In this document: positions 33,392 through 42,534 of the stretch, in pieces
How the letters are laid out: each line of letters begins with the position of its first letter
How positions within the stretch are numbered: position 1 is the stretch's first letter
Assembly (NCBI GenBank): GCA_943329665.2
Contig: CALQEU020000001.1
Span: 1 to 64,000, forward strand
Reading direction: 5' to 3'
Length of the DNA: 64,000 bases
Source: JAJTFW01 sp903922455
GTDB taxonomy: Bacteria > Bacteroidota > Bacteroidia > AKYH767-A > OLB10
Translations under genes and position numbers: made by a program
The notes under the pieces: generated by a model
Database searches by the model: none
Seen by the model: the letters and a program-made list of their open reading frames with translations, nothing else
Told to the model about the DNA's origin: nothing

Positions 33392-34145
33392 ACCCATCCA
33401 CCACCTCCAGCAATGCCGCAGGTTGATCCGCATGTACCCAATGACCCGAATTTTTAATTTCTGTCAATTCAGCATTTGGAAACCATTTCAAAATTTCATT
33501 CATTCGATACGGGTCAATGTAATTGGAATTTTCCGCTCTAACGAAAAGTATGGGCGTAGCAATAATTTTTTCTGGCCATGTTTCTTCGCCTATCATTTCA
33601 ATTTGTTGGGTGAGCGTTTGTAAATTAAATCGCCATGCTAATTGCTCCGGCGCTTTCCAATACAAGTTTTTGAGTAAAAAGAAAAGTGTGCCTTGGTCTT
33701 TGATGTTTTCTGCTAATGCACTTTCGGCTTCTTTGCGAGTTCGAATAATAGTTAAGTCGATAGACAGTAACGCATCTAAAATTTCACGATGATGAATAGG
33801 ATAATGCCATGGAGCTATATCTATAACAATGGCTTTGTTTATTTTTTCAGGGTGAGTGTTTAATAGTTTCAAAACCACTTTTCCGCCCATGCTATGCCCA
33901 ATGATATCTACTTTACTCAACCCTAAATTTTCTATCAATTTTACCATATCATCTGCCATTAATTGATAGGAATGGGCGGAATCATGAGGAGACTGTCCGT
34001 GGTTTCTGAGGTCTACTATAATCACCTTGTTGTTTTTTTCAGCAAGTTGACGACCAAAGCTTTGTAAATTATCACTCATGCCAAATAATCCATGTAGAAG
34101 TAGCACTGGATTCCCTTCACCAATAATTCTATAATGTAGTTTCAT
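33357..34145 (-). CDS. Alpha/beta hydrolase (YbfF-like esterase)
   Basis: A 262-residue alpha/beta hydrolase. LLLHGLFGMSDN holds the oxyanion-hole HG (about residue 18), the nucleophile elbow is GHSMGGK (about 83-89, Ser 85), the acid Asp/Glu is near 212, and the His is in NSGHWVHAD (about residue 238). Close in pattern to acyl-CoA or short-ester hydrolases of the YbfF group. The last 35 bases overlap the end of gldD on the other strand; the C-terminal tail after VVDGFI may be unimportant. Confidence 0.88.
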   Translation of the reverse strand: MKLHYRIIGEGNPVLLLHGLFGMSDNLQSFGRQLAEKNNKVIIVDLRNHGQSPHDSAHSYQLMADDMVKLIENLGLSKVDIIGHSMGGKVVLKLLNTHPEKINKAIVIDIAPWHYPIHHREILDALLSIDLTIIRTRKEAESALAENIKDQGTLFFLLKNLYWKAPEQLAWRFNLQTLTQQIEMIGEETWPEKIIATPILFVRAENSNYIDPYRMNEILKWFPNAELTEIKNSGHWVHADQPAALLEVVDGFISTPYSSIGE

Positions 34146-34174
34146 TTTATGATTAAATAAGGGTTAGAATGAAT

Positions 34175-34182
34175 TACTTTTG
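34175..34182 (+). promoter_or_regulatory. -7 box immediately before the GNAT gene
   Basis: TACTTTTG matches TAnnTTTG and ends 5 bases before the ATG at 34188, so transcription should begin at or next to the start codon. Confidence 0.5.
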
Positions 34183-34187
34183 CAGCC

Positions 34188-34655
34188 ATGAATATTTCGA
34201 TTCGCAAAGGTACGAAAGAGGACATGCCATCGGTGCATGGATTGATCTATGAATTAGCTGTATATGAGAAAGCTCCTAACGAAGTAACCAATACGGTGGA
34301 GGATATGTTATTGGATGGATTTGGAGAACATCCTATCTTTTTTTGTTTGGTTGCTGAAGTAGAAAATAAAATTGTGGGAACTGCCATTTATCACTTAAAA
34401 TATTCTACCTGGAAAGGGCGAGGTGTTTATTTGGATGATATTGTAGTAACCGAAAGTATGCGTGGAAAGAAAATTGGCAGTGTGCTTTTTGATGAAGTAG
34501 TGAAGGACTCACAAAGGTTAAATGCAAAGCAATTGCATTGGCAAGTGTTAGATTGGAATGAACCCGCTATTCGTTTTTACAAAAAGTATAATGCGAATAT
34601 GGATGGAGAATGGATTAATTGCAAACTTACCCAACATCAAATTAATAATTTTTAA
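34188..34655 (+). CDS. GNAT N-acetyltransferase, SSAT-like
   Basis: A 155-residue GNAT of the spermidine/spermine (diamine, thialysine) acetyltransferase type: MNISIRKGTKEDMPSVHGLIYELAVYEKAP at the N-terminus, LDDIVVTESMRGKKIGSVLFDEV as the acetyl-CoA loop (motif A, about 85-107) and WQVLDWNEPAIRFYKKYNA as motif B. The substrate is inferred from the family only. Probably in one transcript with the aspartate kinase 22 bases downstream. Confidence 0.88.
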   Translation: MNISIRKGTKEDMPSVHGLIYELAVYEKAPNEVTNTVEDMLLDGFGEHPIFFCLVAEVENKIVGTAIYHLKYSTWKGRGVYLDDIVVTESMRGKKIGSVLFDEVVKDSQRLNAKQLHWQVLDWNEPAIRFYKKYNANMDGEWINCKLTQHQINNF

Positions 34656-34677
34656 TGATTGAAGCAGCTATTAAAAA

Positions 34678-35955
34678 ATGAAAATATTTAAATTTGGAGG
34701 AGCATCGGTAAAGGATGCAGAGTCAGTAAAAAATGTAGCCGCAATTATTCGACTCTTTCCTGGCGAGCGCTTGGTAGTTGTTGTTTCTGCCATGGGTAAA
34801 ACTACAAATGGATTGGAGAAAGTGGTAAAGGCACATTGCAATAAAACAGGAGAAGCGACTTCGTTATTGCAAGAAGTAAAATCGTATCACGATACTATTC
34901 TTGAAAGTTTATTTCCTGATTCCAATGCATCTGTTTATGGAAAGGTAAATAATTTTTTTGTTGAGATTGACTGGGTGTTAGAAGAGGAACCTCGATCTTT
35001 TGATTTTGTTTATGATCAGATTGTCGCGGTCGGAGAGTTGATTTCTACTGCTATTGTTCAATCTTATTTAGATGAACAAGGAATTGCATGTAAGTGGTTG
35101 GATATTCGCGATTGTATTCATACTGATAATACCTATCGTGAAGGGAAAGTAGATTGGGTTGAAAGTGAGAAGCGCATTAAGCAAATTATTCCAACATTGA
35201 TCAATGATCGCAATCCAATTGTAGTGACACAAGGTTTTATAGGTGCCACAAGCGAAAATTTCACGACCACTTTAGGTCGCGAAGGATCCGATTATACAGC
35301 TGCTATTATCGCTCATTTGTTAGATGGAGAATCGGTAACCATCTGGAAAGATGTTCCCGGTGTTCTGAACGCCGATCCTAAATATTTTAATGATGCACAA
35401 AAGCTGGAGCAATTGAGTTATCATGATGCTATTGAATTGGCTTATTATGGGGCTTCGGTAATTCATCCGAAAACCATAAAGCCGCTTGAGAATAAAAATA
35501 TTCCGCTTTTCGTAAAGTCGTTTATGCAACCTCAAGGGAAGGGCACTGTAGTAGGCAAGGATTTAACAACGAAACCACAAGTTCCTTCTTTTATTTTTAA
35601 GAGTGATCAGGTGTTGGTTTCGTTAGCCGCCAAGGATTTCTCCTTTATTGCGGAGGACAACTTAAGTTCAATTTTTGCAACATTCGCAGCATGTGGAGTG
35701 AAGATGAATTTGATGCAAAATTCTGCCATCTCATTCTCGGTTTGTTTTGATGATGATAAGAACAAAACTTTTATGTTGATTGAATTGTTAAAGAAAGATT
35801 ATTGGGTTCGATATAATGAGGGGTTGCAGTTATATACCATTCGTTATTATTATCCATCCACTATCGTAAATTTATCGCAAGGGCGCGAAATCTTATTAGA
35901 ACAACGAAGTCGAACTACCGCACAATTGGTCATGAAGGAAATTGTTGCATCATAA
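34678..35955 (+). CDS. Aspartate kinase (monofunctional)
   Basis: A 425-residue aspartate kinase, the first step to DAP/lysine, threonine and methionine. KFGGASVKD at the N-terminus, TTLGREGSDYTAAIIAHLL (about 200-218) and ELAYYGASVIHPKTIKPLE (about 251-269) are the catalytic and substrate signatures. The last 130 residues contain the ACT regulatory region, shorter than in LysC of E. coli. No homoserine dehydrogenase domain is fused. asd lies 20 kb away. Confidence 0.93.
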   Translation: MKIFKFGGASVKDAESVKNVAAIIRLFPGERLVVVVSAMGKTTNGLEKVVKAHCNKTGEATSLLQEVKSYHDTILESLFPDSNASVYGKVNNFFVEIDWVLEEEPRSFDFVYDQIVAVGELISTAIVQSYLDEQGIACKWLDIRDCIHTDNTYREGKVDWVESEKRIKQIIPTLINDRNPIVVTQGFIGATSENFTTTLGREGSDYTAAIIAHLLDGESVTIWKDVPGVLNADPKYFNDAQKLEQLSYHDAIELAYYGASVIHPKTIKPLENKNIPLFVKSFMQPQGKGTVVGKDLTTKPQVPSFIFKSDQVLVSLAAKDFSFIAEDNLSSIFATFAACGVKMNLMQNSAISFSVCFDDDKNKTFMLIELLKKDYWVRYNEGLQLYTIRYYYPSTIVNLSQGREILLEQRSRTTAQLVMKEIVAS

Positions 35956-35966
35956 ATGTATAAGTC

Positions 35967-37025
35967 GTGTCGCCATTATTAAATAGTGTTCATTCAGAAA
36001 AGTATAAAAGTCAGGTTTTACTTTGGCTTTTTGCTGGTTGTTTTTTAGTGTTTGGGATGGTGGTAGTAGGTGGGATCACTCGACTTACAGGTTCCGGATT
36101 GTCGATCACCGAATGGAAAGTGATTAGTGGAAGTATTCCTCCTTTAAACGAAGCACAATGGATGGAAGCTTTTGAAAAGTATAAACAAATTCCGCAATTC
36201 CAACAACAAAATTCCAATTTCGAATTAGCAGATTTTAAATTTATTTATTTCTGGGAGTTTATTCATCGCTTGTTTGGCCGACTCGTTGGTATTGTGTTCT
36301 TAGTTGGATTGATTTACTTCTTATGGAAGAAGGCAGTCTCGGTGAACCTATTACTTAAATTATTGTTCATGTTTGCGCTGGGGGGTATTCAAGGTTTTTT
36401 AGGTTGGTATATGGTGTCGAGCGGACTTACTCAAAATGTTCGCGTAAGTCATATTCGATTGGCTATACATCTAACCTTCGCATTCATTACTTTTGGTTAT
36501 ATTTTTTGGGTGGCGCTCAGTCAGCTCTTCGATCGAGAAGCAAGTAACGTTTTCGAAGTAACGAAGTTCAGAAGTGCAGCAAAAGTATTGTTAGGATTAC
36601 TCACCTTGCAAATTATCTATGGTGCGTTTGTAGCAGGTTCAAAAGCCGGACTTGTTTACAATACATGGCCAAAGATGTACGATCTTTGGGTTCCTGAAGC
36701 AATTGGATATTCATTTCAAAAAGATGGAATTTCTTCTTTAATAAACAATTTAGCAAGCCTGCAATTTATTCATCGTGGATTAGCATATATAGTAACCTTG
36801 TTTACTTTAATTTTTACATTCAAAATTTTCAAACTACCTAACTTGCATCCGTCACAAAAAACAGCCATTTATATTTTGTTGATAGGTGTCTTCAGTCAAG
36901 TAGTACTTGGAATTTTTACACTTTTATTCAATGTACCCATTGTATTGGGAGTGTTGCATCAAGTGTTTGCTTTCTTCTTATTCGCTACTTTAATTTATTT
37001 GATTCATCGCTTGCGTTTTGAGTAA
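35967..37025 (+). CDS. ctaA: Heme A synthase (COX15/CtaA)
   Basis: A 352-residue polytopic enzyme converting heme O to heme A for aa3-type oxidases. Eight hydrophobic segments are visible. Heme-ligand and signature residues: GGITRLTGSGLSITEWK (near 26-42), FIHRLFGRLVG (about 92-102), HIRLAIHL (about 161-168), FIHRGLAY (about 268-275) and VLHQVFAF (about 329-336). The start is GTG at 35967, 12 bases after the aspartate kinase stop. No other cytochrome oxidase gene is near. Confidence 0.93.
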   Translation: MSPLLNSVHSEKYKSQVLLWLFAGCFLVFGMVVVGGITRLTGSGLSITEWKVISGSIPPLNEAQWMEAFEKYKQIPQFQQQNSNFELADFKFIYFWEFIHRLFGRLVGIVFLVGLIYFLWKKAVSVNLLLKLLFMFALGGIQGFLGWYMVSSGLTQNVRVSHIRLAIHLTFAFITFGYIFWVALSQLFDREASNVFEVTKFRSAAKVLLGLLTLQIIYGAFVAGSKAGLVYNTWPKMYDLWVPEAIGYSFQKDGISSLINNLASLQFIHRGLAYIVTLFTLIFTFKIFKLPNLHPSQKTAIYILLIGVFSQVVLGIFTLLFNVPIVLGVLHQVFAFFLFATLIYLIHRLRFE

Positions 37026-37408
37026 TAAGGGATAGGTTACAACAATTTTTCCTTCGATAAATTTTCTTGCAACACTAGGATCTTTGACTTTGCGTCTTTG
37101 CGCCTCTGCGAGCAATTTTATGAACTTTAATTTGACAATACTCACTATCAAATTGAAAAAATAAGTGTTGAAGATTGATTCTTCATTCAAAAGTGGCTCA
37201 AAGTTTTCAATCTACTAATTGTTTTTCACAAAGGCTACGCTACGCTAAATTTTCTCGCAAAGGGCGCAAAGGGAATACCAAGTTTTTCACAAATAACCAG
37301 AGCACTGAACAGATTGTACAAGCAGCTAAAAGCTTGCAGTCTGTAGCTTGCAGCTTTCAAAATCCGAAGTTAAAAACAATGTCTTATCAACAAACACTAT
37401 CAACGCAA
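37026..37408. repeat. Gap with inverted dispersed repeats
   Basis: Between ctaA and the convergent DinB-fold gene. TTTGCGCCTCTGCGAG near 37095-37110 is matched in inverted orientation by CTCGCAAAGGGCGCAAA near 37253-37269, and a related segment lies near 1707. Further on, GCTTGCAG occurs twice within 24 bases. The open frame across 37175-37477 is made of repeats and is not a gene. Confidence 0.45.
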
Positions 37409-37942
37409 CTACCATCCCTTACGATCACGCAAATGCCTAATATGCGCCGTATGATGTTGACTATGCCAAGCATATAATCCGAGATTAAATTTCAAGGTGG
37501 AAACACGATTGTACTGTGGGTGCGTAAAAGTACGATCCCATTCATCCTCCGACATATTTTGTAGTACATGACTCCATTTACTATGTAGTACTTTTAACAA
37601 CACCAGCGTATCTTCTAGGGTTCCGTATTTTGAATCGGCAAGTTCTGCCCAAAGCTCTTCTTGGTAAGGTTTAATGGTAGGATTTTCTTCTGTCAAAGTA
37701 AGTTTAAAGCGAATGTAAGCGTTCATGTGGCTGTCGGCAACATGATGAACCACCTGTCGAACGGTCCAACCGCCATCACGATAGGGAGTGTCCAATTGAT
37801 CATCATTGAGATTTTTTACAGCCAATTCCAATTGGGTGGGTAACGCTGCAATGATGGCCATCCATTCGTCCATTACTTGTTTGGTAATGTCTTGAGGAGG
37901 GAAGTATTTTCCGATGGGGTAACGGTGGTCTTGAACATCCAT
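37409..37942 (-). CDS. DinB/YfiT-type putative metal-dependent hydrolase or thiol transferase
   Basis: A 177-residue four-helix DinB-superfamily protein of the YfiT group: DGGWTVRQVVHHVADSHMNAYIRFKLTL (about 56-83, metal His) and YAWHSQHHTAHIRHLRDRKGW at the C-terminus supply the three-His metal site. YfiT relatives include bacillithiol S-transferases; some Bacteroidota make bacillithiol, so that function is possible but unproven. Monocistronic. Confidence 0.85.
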   Translation of the reverse strand: MDVQDHRYPIGKYFPPQDITKQVMDEWMAIIAALPTQLELAVKNLNDDQLDTPYRDGGWTVRQVVHHVADSHMNAYIRFKLTLTEENPTIKPYQEELWAELADSKYGTLEDTLVLLKVLHSKWSHVLQNMSEDEWDRTFTHPQYNRVSTLKFNLGLYAWHSQHHTAHIRHLRDRKGW

Positions 37943-37984
37943 TTGATAATATTTTATATAGACGAAGGTATAAATTATATGAGT

Positions 37985-37992
37985 TAACTTTG
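37985..37992 (+). promoter_or_regulatory. -7 box before the DUF3267 gene
   Basis: TAACTTTG is an exact TAnnTTTG match 48 bases before the TTG start of the DUF3267 gene. It gives a leader of about 40 bases. Confidence 0.5.
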
Positions 37993-38040
37993 TTATTTAC
38001 TTCGAATGATTCTTAGTATTAAAACTATTAAATTAAAAGT

Positions 38041-38676
38041 TTGTTTACCATAAATAATAACCAACCCATTCAGCCCAATCAACTAGAGTCTAAAGGCTAT
38101 ACACTTCAATCTATTCTTACTCATAGCGAAATAGGTGACTTCATTATGCCTTATTTTTTTAAGCGAAATCCGGTGATGATCTTCTATGGAATTTTTTCTA
38201 TTTCATTGCTTGTGATTTCGGTTTATAGTTTAATAAAATCAGGAGCTTTTCTAGATCATCTTTCAGAGTTCTCGCTGGGTATTGCTTTCTTTTTTTTATT
38301 AGTTCCCTTTCATGAATTAATACATGGTTTTATGTATCGAAGAGCGGGCGCATACAAAGTGAGCTATAAAGCGGAATGGAAAAAGTTTATTTTTTATGCG
38401 ATGGCGGATAAGTTTGTTACCTTTAAGAAGCCCTTCCTGTATATTGCGTTGGCTCCTTTTGTGGTGATTAATTCTTTGTTAATTCTAGTCATTTTTTTAG
38501 CTCCTGCTTCTCAATATTTTATTTGGTTGGGTGCACTTTTTATGCATGCCGGCGGATGTTCTGGAGACTTTGGGCTCATTAGTTATTTCTACACTTTTTG
38601 GGATAAAGACCCTGTTACATTTGATGATGTGGAGGGGAAAGTTTCCTATTTCTTTATTAAAGACAGTTCAAAATGA
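38041..38676 (+). CDS. DUF3267 putative membrane zinc metalloprotease
   Basis: A 211-residue membrane protein with about four TM segments (about 44-66, 78-98, 128-160, 165-185). The HExxH motif H91-E-L-I-H95 in LVPFHELIHGFMYRRAG sits at a membrane boundary, as in DUF3267/peptidase M50-like families. The start is TTG; an ATG occurs only at residue 36, which would remove part of the conserved N-terminus. The substrate is unknown. Confidence 0.8.
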   Translation: MFTINNNQPIQPNQLESKGYTLQSILTHSEIGDFIMPYFFKRNPVMIFYGIFSISLLVISVYSLIKSGAFLDHLSEFSLGIAFFFLLVPFHELIHGFMYRRAGAYKVSYKAEWKKFIFYAMADKFVTFKKPFLYIALAPFVVINSLLILVIFLAPASQYFIWLGALFMHAGGCSGDFGLISYFYTFWDKDPVTFDDVEGKVSYFFIKDSSK

Positions 38677-38723
38677 ACCTTTTAGGGCAATAAAAGCGAT
38701 CTTTTCCGTTTAACTCCTTTCCC

Positions 38724-38731
38724 TATCTTTG
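38724..38731 (+). promoter_or_regulatory. -7 box of the dsbD-like gene
   Basis: TATCTTTG is an exact TAnnTTTG match, 26 bases before the ATG at 38758. Confidence 0.5.
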
Positions 38732-38757
38732 AAATTCCTATCGATTTATTGAACTGT

Positions 38758-40803
38758 ATGAAAAGAATTAATTTATATTCTCCGCTTGCCTTCCTCTTAT
38801 TTCTCATTTCTTTTTTATCTGTTGATGCACAAATTCAGAATAATGTTAAATGGAATTTTTCTTTAGATCAAAAAGGGGATGAAGCGGTAATAACTTTTAA
38901 AGCAACCATTGCTAAAGGGTATCACATCTATTCGCAAAATACCCCTCCTGGTGGCCCCACTCCCACTTTAATTAATTTTGAAAAAAGTAAAAATTATACT
39001 TTAGTTGGCAAAGCTACCGAAGGTAAACCCCATGTTGAATTTGATGATATTTTCGAAGTGAATGTTTGGTCTTTTGATGGGAGTCCAATATTCACACAGA
39101 AAATAAAGCTCAACAATCAAAATAGTTTCAAACTTGAAGGCTCCATTGAATACCAAATTTGTGACGATAAAGGATGTGTTTATTCAGACACTTCTTTTTC
39201 AATAGCAATCAAAGGAAATAAAGTAGAAGAAGTTGTTCCCGATGTTGCAATCGTTGAGAATTCTTCTGTTGATTCATCTAATCAAGAAGTAGCAACCACA
39301 ATTCCTGTAGAGCAAAATGTTTCGAATGGTCGAATTCCTGAACCTAGTGGCGATGCTTCTCATTTGGAAGCAGGCTGTGGAGATGGAATTGTAGTGGAAG
39401 AAGACAAATCTTACTGGGGAATTTTCCTTGCAGGAATGCTTGGCGGTTTATTAGCCTTGTTAACTCCTTGTGTGTTTCCCATGATTCCACTAACGGTAAG
39501 TTTTTTTACGAAACGAAGTCCAACACGTCAAAAGGGAATTGCAAACGCAATTATTTATTCTACCTCCATTATTTTAATTTATGTGATTCTCGGATTTTTA
39601 GTCACCGTAACATTAGGATCTGATGCCCTGAATGCAATGGCGAGTAATGTATTTTTTAATATGTTATTCTTTGTGATCTTCTTCATTTTTGCATTGTCGT
39701 TTTTTGGAGCCTTCGAAATAACATTACCATCGTCATGGGTGAATAAAGCGGATCAAGCGTCAGACAAAGGCGGATTGGTGGGGATTTTCTTCATGGCATT
39801 TACATTAAGTTTGGTTTCATTCTCTTGCACCGGACCTATCATCGGCACCTTGTTAGTCGAAGCTGCCCGAGGCTCATCTTACCTAGGACCCATCATGGGA
39901 ATGACAGGATTTGCACTAGCATTGGCATTGCCATTCGGATTATTCGCTGCATTCCCAGGTTGGTTAAATACACTTCCTAAATCGGGTGGATGGTTGAATT
40001 CAGTGAAAGTAGTATTAGGATTTTTAGAGTTAGCATTGGCAATGAAATTTTTATCGAATGTTGATTTAGCGTACCATTGGGGATTGTTAAAGCGTGAAGT
40101 TTTCATTGCTATATGGATTGTTATTTTCGGGTTGATGGGATTATATCTCTTAGGAAAACTAAAATTTTCTCATGATAGCGATATGCATCATTTAGGTACT
40201 GGTCGATTGATTGTTGCCATCATTACATTGTCATTCACAGTCTATCTTATTCCTGGATTATGGGGAGCACCCTTAAGAGCCATCAGCGGATTTCCACCGC
40301 CTGATTTCTATAAAGAATGGACCTTGAAAGGAGAAACAGGAAGTGCAAGTCATTCTGAAACATGTCCGCATAATTTAAATTGCTTTCACGATTACGAGGA
40401 AGGAATGGCTTATGCACAACAAGTAGGGAAGCCTGTAATGATTGATTTCACAGGTTGGAGTTGTGTGAATTGCCGTAAGATGGAAGATAATGTGTGGTCA
40501 CAACCCGCAGTATTAAAAATAATTTCAGAAGACTATGTATTAATTTCACTTTACGTAGATGACAAAACACCACTTCCGGAATCGAAACAGTTTGTGAGTA
40601 CTTCAACTGGTAAAAAAGTGAAGTCTACCGGTAATAAATGGAGCGAAATGCAGAGTAGAATTTATCAAACGAATTCTCAACCGTATTATGTACTTCTCGA
40701 CCATCAAGGTAAATTATTAGCCAAGCCCGTTGGCTATACACCCGATGCAGATACTTACAAAAAGTATTTAGAAGAAGGGAAGTGTAGATTTAAAGGGCGA
40801 TAA
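38758..40803 (+). CDS. dsbD: Thiol:disulfide interchange protein DsbD-like
   Basis: A 681-residue DsbD that carries electrons from cytoplasmic thioredoxin to periplasmic thiol proteins. A signal peptide is followed by the N-terminal immunoglobulin-like domain (KWNFSLDQKGDEAVITFKATIAKGYHIYSQN) with C-D-D-K-G-C near 130; the membrane core has LTPCVFPMIPLTVSFFTK and SFSCTGPIIGTLLVEA (redox Cys); the C-terminal thioredoxin-like domain has WSCVNCRKME (CxxC). Start ATG at 38758; an in-frame TTG at 38749 is less likely. It may feed cytochrome c maturation or the nos proteins nearby (inference). Confidence 0.92.
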   Translation: MKRINLYSPLAFLLFLISFLSVDAQIQNNVKWNFSLDQKGDEAVITFKATIAKGYHIYSQNTPPGGPTPTLINFEKSKNYTLVGKATEGKPHVEFDDIFEVNVWSFDGSPIFTQKIKLNNQNSFKLEGSIEYQICDDKGCVYSDTSFSIAIKGNKVEEVVPDVAIVENSSVDSSNQEVATTIPVEQNVSNGRIPEPSGDASHLEAGCGDGIVVEEDKSYWGIFLAGMLGGLLALLTPCVFPMIPLTVSFFTKRSPTRQKGIANAIIYSTSIILIYVILGFLVTVTLGSDALNAMASNVFFNMLFFVIFFIFALSFFGAFEITLPSSWVNKADQASDKGGLVGIFFMAFTLSLVSFSCTGPIIGTLLVEAARGSSYLGPIMGMTGFALALALPFGLFAAFPGWLNTLPKSGGWLNSVKVVLGFLELALAMKFLSNVDLAYHWGLLKREVFIAIWIVIFGLMGLYLLGKLKFSHDSDMHHLGTGRLIVAIITLSFTVYLIPGLWGAPLRAISGFPPPDFYKEWTLKGETGSASHSETCPHNLNCFHDYEEGMAYAQQVGKPVMIDFTGWSCVNCRKMEDNVWSQPAVLKIISEDYVLISLYVDDKTPLPESKQFVSTSTGKKVKSTGNKWSEMQSRIYQTNSQPYYVLLDHQGKLLAKPVGYTPDADTYKKYLEEGKCRFKGR

Positions 40804-40854
40804 CAAATCTTGAAATATCAATTCAATAAAAATTGTTTTTGATCGATAAAATAG

Positions 40855-40891
40855 AATCCCTGAAGATGCTTATCATCTTCAGGGATTTTTT
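40855..40891 (+). terminator. Strong terminator after dsbD
   Basis: Fourteen-base perfect arms (AATCCCTGAAGATG at 40855-40868, complement at 40874-40887) surround a 5-base loop, followed by a T run to 40891. The T run suits plus-strand termination; the hairpin also lies at the end of the convergent nosY and may act on both strands. Confidence 0.85.
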
Positions 40892-41805
40892 TATAAATCT
40901 CTTTTATTAAAAAGTTTAATGGCTAATCTAAGAGGAGCTAATATCCAAATTAACATCACTCCGCTTGCTAAAAGAACTCCTTTACCACTGCTAAAAAGAT
41001 CTTGAAGCATTGCTCCAGTGTATCCCATCAATGCGGATACATCCAGTTGCAATAATACTATTACTCTTGCAAGATCAATTGGGTTTAAAGAGATCATTGT
41101 AAGGGTTAGTGTTTCCATTGGATAATCAATGTAGGCAAACATGATCATCAACATCAAAGCATCGTAGATGAACGTAAAATAAAACCAAAGTAGTAGCGAT
41201 AATCCAATACCTCTTGCTTTATCTCTTGTGAGAAGCGCCGCGAGTAAGGCCAAAGAAACAAATGCCATCGTGAGTCCGCAAGATACGATAAGGAGTGAAA
41301 GGGCAGCCTTCCCTGGAGCAAAAAGTAATAGTGGAATTCCAAGTCCAATAACCAGCGCTACAATTAGTGAAATGCAAAGCCCCCAGTATTGACTGTATAG
41401 AATAGTTTTTCTTTGGATGGGTTGAGCTGATAATAGCTCGATGAACTCATAAGAATTGTAAAAGTAGATCGTAGAAAAAATTAAACTTAATAACGGACTA
41501 ACGAGGAGAACTATATTGAGTAGGCTTGCAATTCCTTTAGTGGGATCTCCGCTCATGCTAAATAATCCAAAGGAAGTAGCTAATAGAAAGAGGGTATAAA
41601 AAAGAACCATTCTATTCTTTAAAATATCGAGCAAAACATATTTTAGTAAACGAAGAAGTAAATATTTCTTGGTTGAAGTTCTCATTTTAATGGTAGACGG
41701 ATCATCATGTTTTAATAAAATTGCGGATGCGAAAGTTCCTGAACCTTCTATCTGATTCCTATGTTGATTCCCCAACTTATTTTCAAATTTACGCATTTCC
41801 ATCAT
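40891..41805 (-). CDS. nosY: ABC transporter permease of the nos operon (NosY-like)
   Basis: A 304-residue protein with about six TM segments and the ABC-2 permease pattern (ILKNRMVLFYTLFLLATSFGLFSM; IELLSAQPIQRKTILYSQY). With NosF it forms the ABC transporter that supports maturation of the NosZ copper sites. The annotated start, 7 bases after the nosF stop codon, gives about 40 extra polar residues; an ATG at 41685 would start at MRTSTKKYLLLRLLKYVLLD, closer to the family. Operon spacing favours the longer form. Last gene of the operon. Confidence 0.87.
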   Translation of the reverse strand: MMEMRKFENKLGNQHRNQIEGSGTFASAILLKHDDPSTIKMRTSTKKYLLLRLLKYVLLDILKNRMVLFYTLFLLATSFGLFSMSGDPTKGIASLLNIVLLVSPLLSLIFSTIYFYNSYEFIELLSAQPIQRKTILYSQYWGLCISLIVALVIGLGIPLLLFAPGKAALSLLIVSCGLTMAFVSLALLAALLTRDKARGIGLSLLLWFYFTFIYDALMLMIMFAYIDYPMETLTLTMISLNPIDLARVIVLLQLDVSALMGYTGAMLQDLFSSGKGVLLASGVMLIWILAPLRLAIKLFNKRDL

Positions 41806-41812
41806 TGATCTT

Positions 41813-42532
41813 CTAAGAAAGGTTGTTTTGCAACTCCATTATTCGAGCAATTGCTTTTGATAAATTTATAGACCCTGTTTCAGATTTTAGCTCTTCCACT
41901 TTTTTGAAGAAAACTATTTTGCCCTCATTGAGATAAATAATTTTATCAGTTAGTTCCTCCAGATCACTTAAAATATGGGAAGTGATGAGAACAAGTTTCC
42001 CTTTCGTTAACTCCTTTTTTAATTTCTCTTTCAGTATTTCTGAGGAGATGGGATCCAGTCCTGCTGTGGGTTCGTCCAGAATTAATATTTCTGGATCAAA
42101 CATGAATGCCAAACAGGCACTCACTTTTTGTCGCATTCCACCGCTCAAAGAGCGCATGGTTTTATTTTCAAATTTGAAAATATCAAATGAATGAAGTAAC
42201 TCTTCATCCAACTTTGTGTAAGTGTCTTTTCGAACTTCTTTAATCATTTCAAAAAGTTGCATCACCGTAATGTTGTCTGGATACCGTCCTATTTGAGGCA
42301 TGTATCCGATATTACTGCGATGCAACCAAGAGCCAATGGTATTTACTCCTTCAATTTGTATTTTGCCCGAAGTAGGAACTACTAATCCCAATAAACATTT
42401 AATTAAAGTTGTTTTCCCAGACCCATTGGGGCCAATAAGGGCAATCGATTGCCCTTTCAAAAGTTCTAGATTTAATTGATCTAGAATTTTTGTTTTGCCA
42501 AACGATTTACTGATATTTTTAAATGCAATCAA
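41813..42532 (-). CDS. nosF: ABC transporter ATP-binding protein of the nos operon (NosF-like)
   Basis: A 239-residue ATPase. Walker A GPNGSGKTTLIK (about 33-44), signature LSGGMRQKV (about 129-137), Walker B ILILDEPTAGLDP (about 150-162) and the switch His in TSH near 187 are all intact. It begins 2 bases after the fasciclin gene and precedes nosY by 7 bases. In nos clusters NosDFY is required for assembly of the NosZ Cu-S centre. Confidence 0.92.
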   Translation of the reverse strand: MIAFKNISKSFGKTKILDQLNLELLKGQSIALIGPNGSGKTTLIKCLLGLVVPTSGKIQIEGVNTIGSWLHRSNIGYMPQIGRYPDNITVMQLFEMIKEVRKDTYTKLDEELLHSFDIFKFENKTMRSLSGGMRQKVSACLAFMFDPEILILDEPTAGLDPISSEILKEKLKKELTKGKLVLITSHILSDLEELTDKIIYLNEGKIVFFKKVEELKSETGSINLSKAIARIMELQNNLS

Positions 42533-42534
42533 AA

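Noticed and set aside
37175..37477. 100-residue frame on the plus strand
   Set aside because: It runs through the repeats of the intergenic gap and into the end of the DinB-fold gene on the other strand; no domain, signal or conservation pattern.
38749..38757. TTG start for the dsbD-like gene
   Set aside because: The ATG three codons downstream gives a better signal peptide start (MKRINLYSPLAF).
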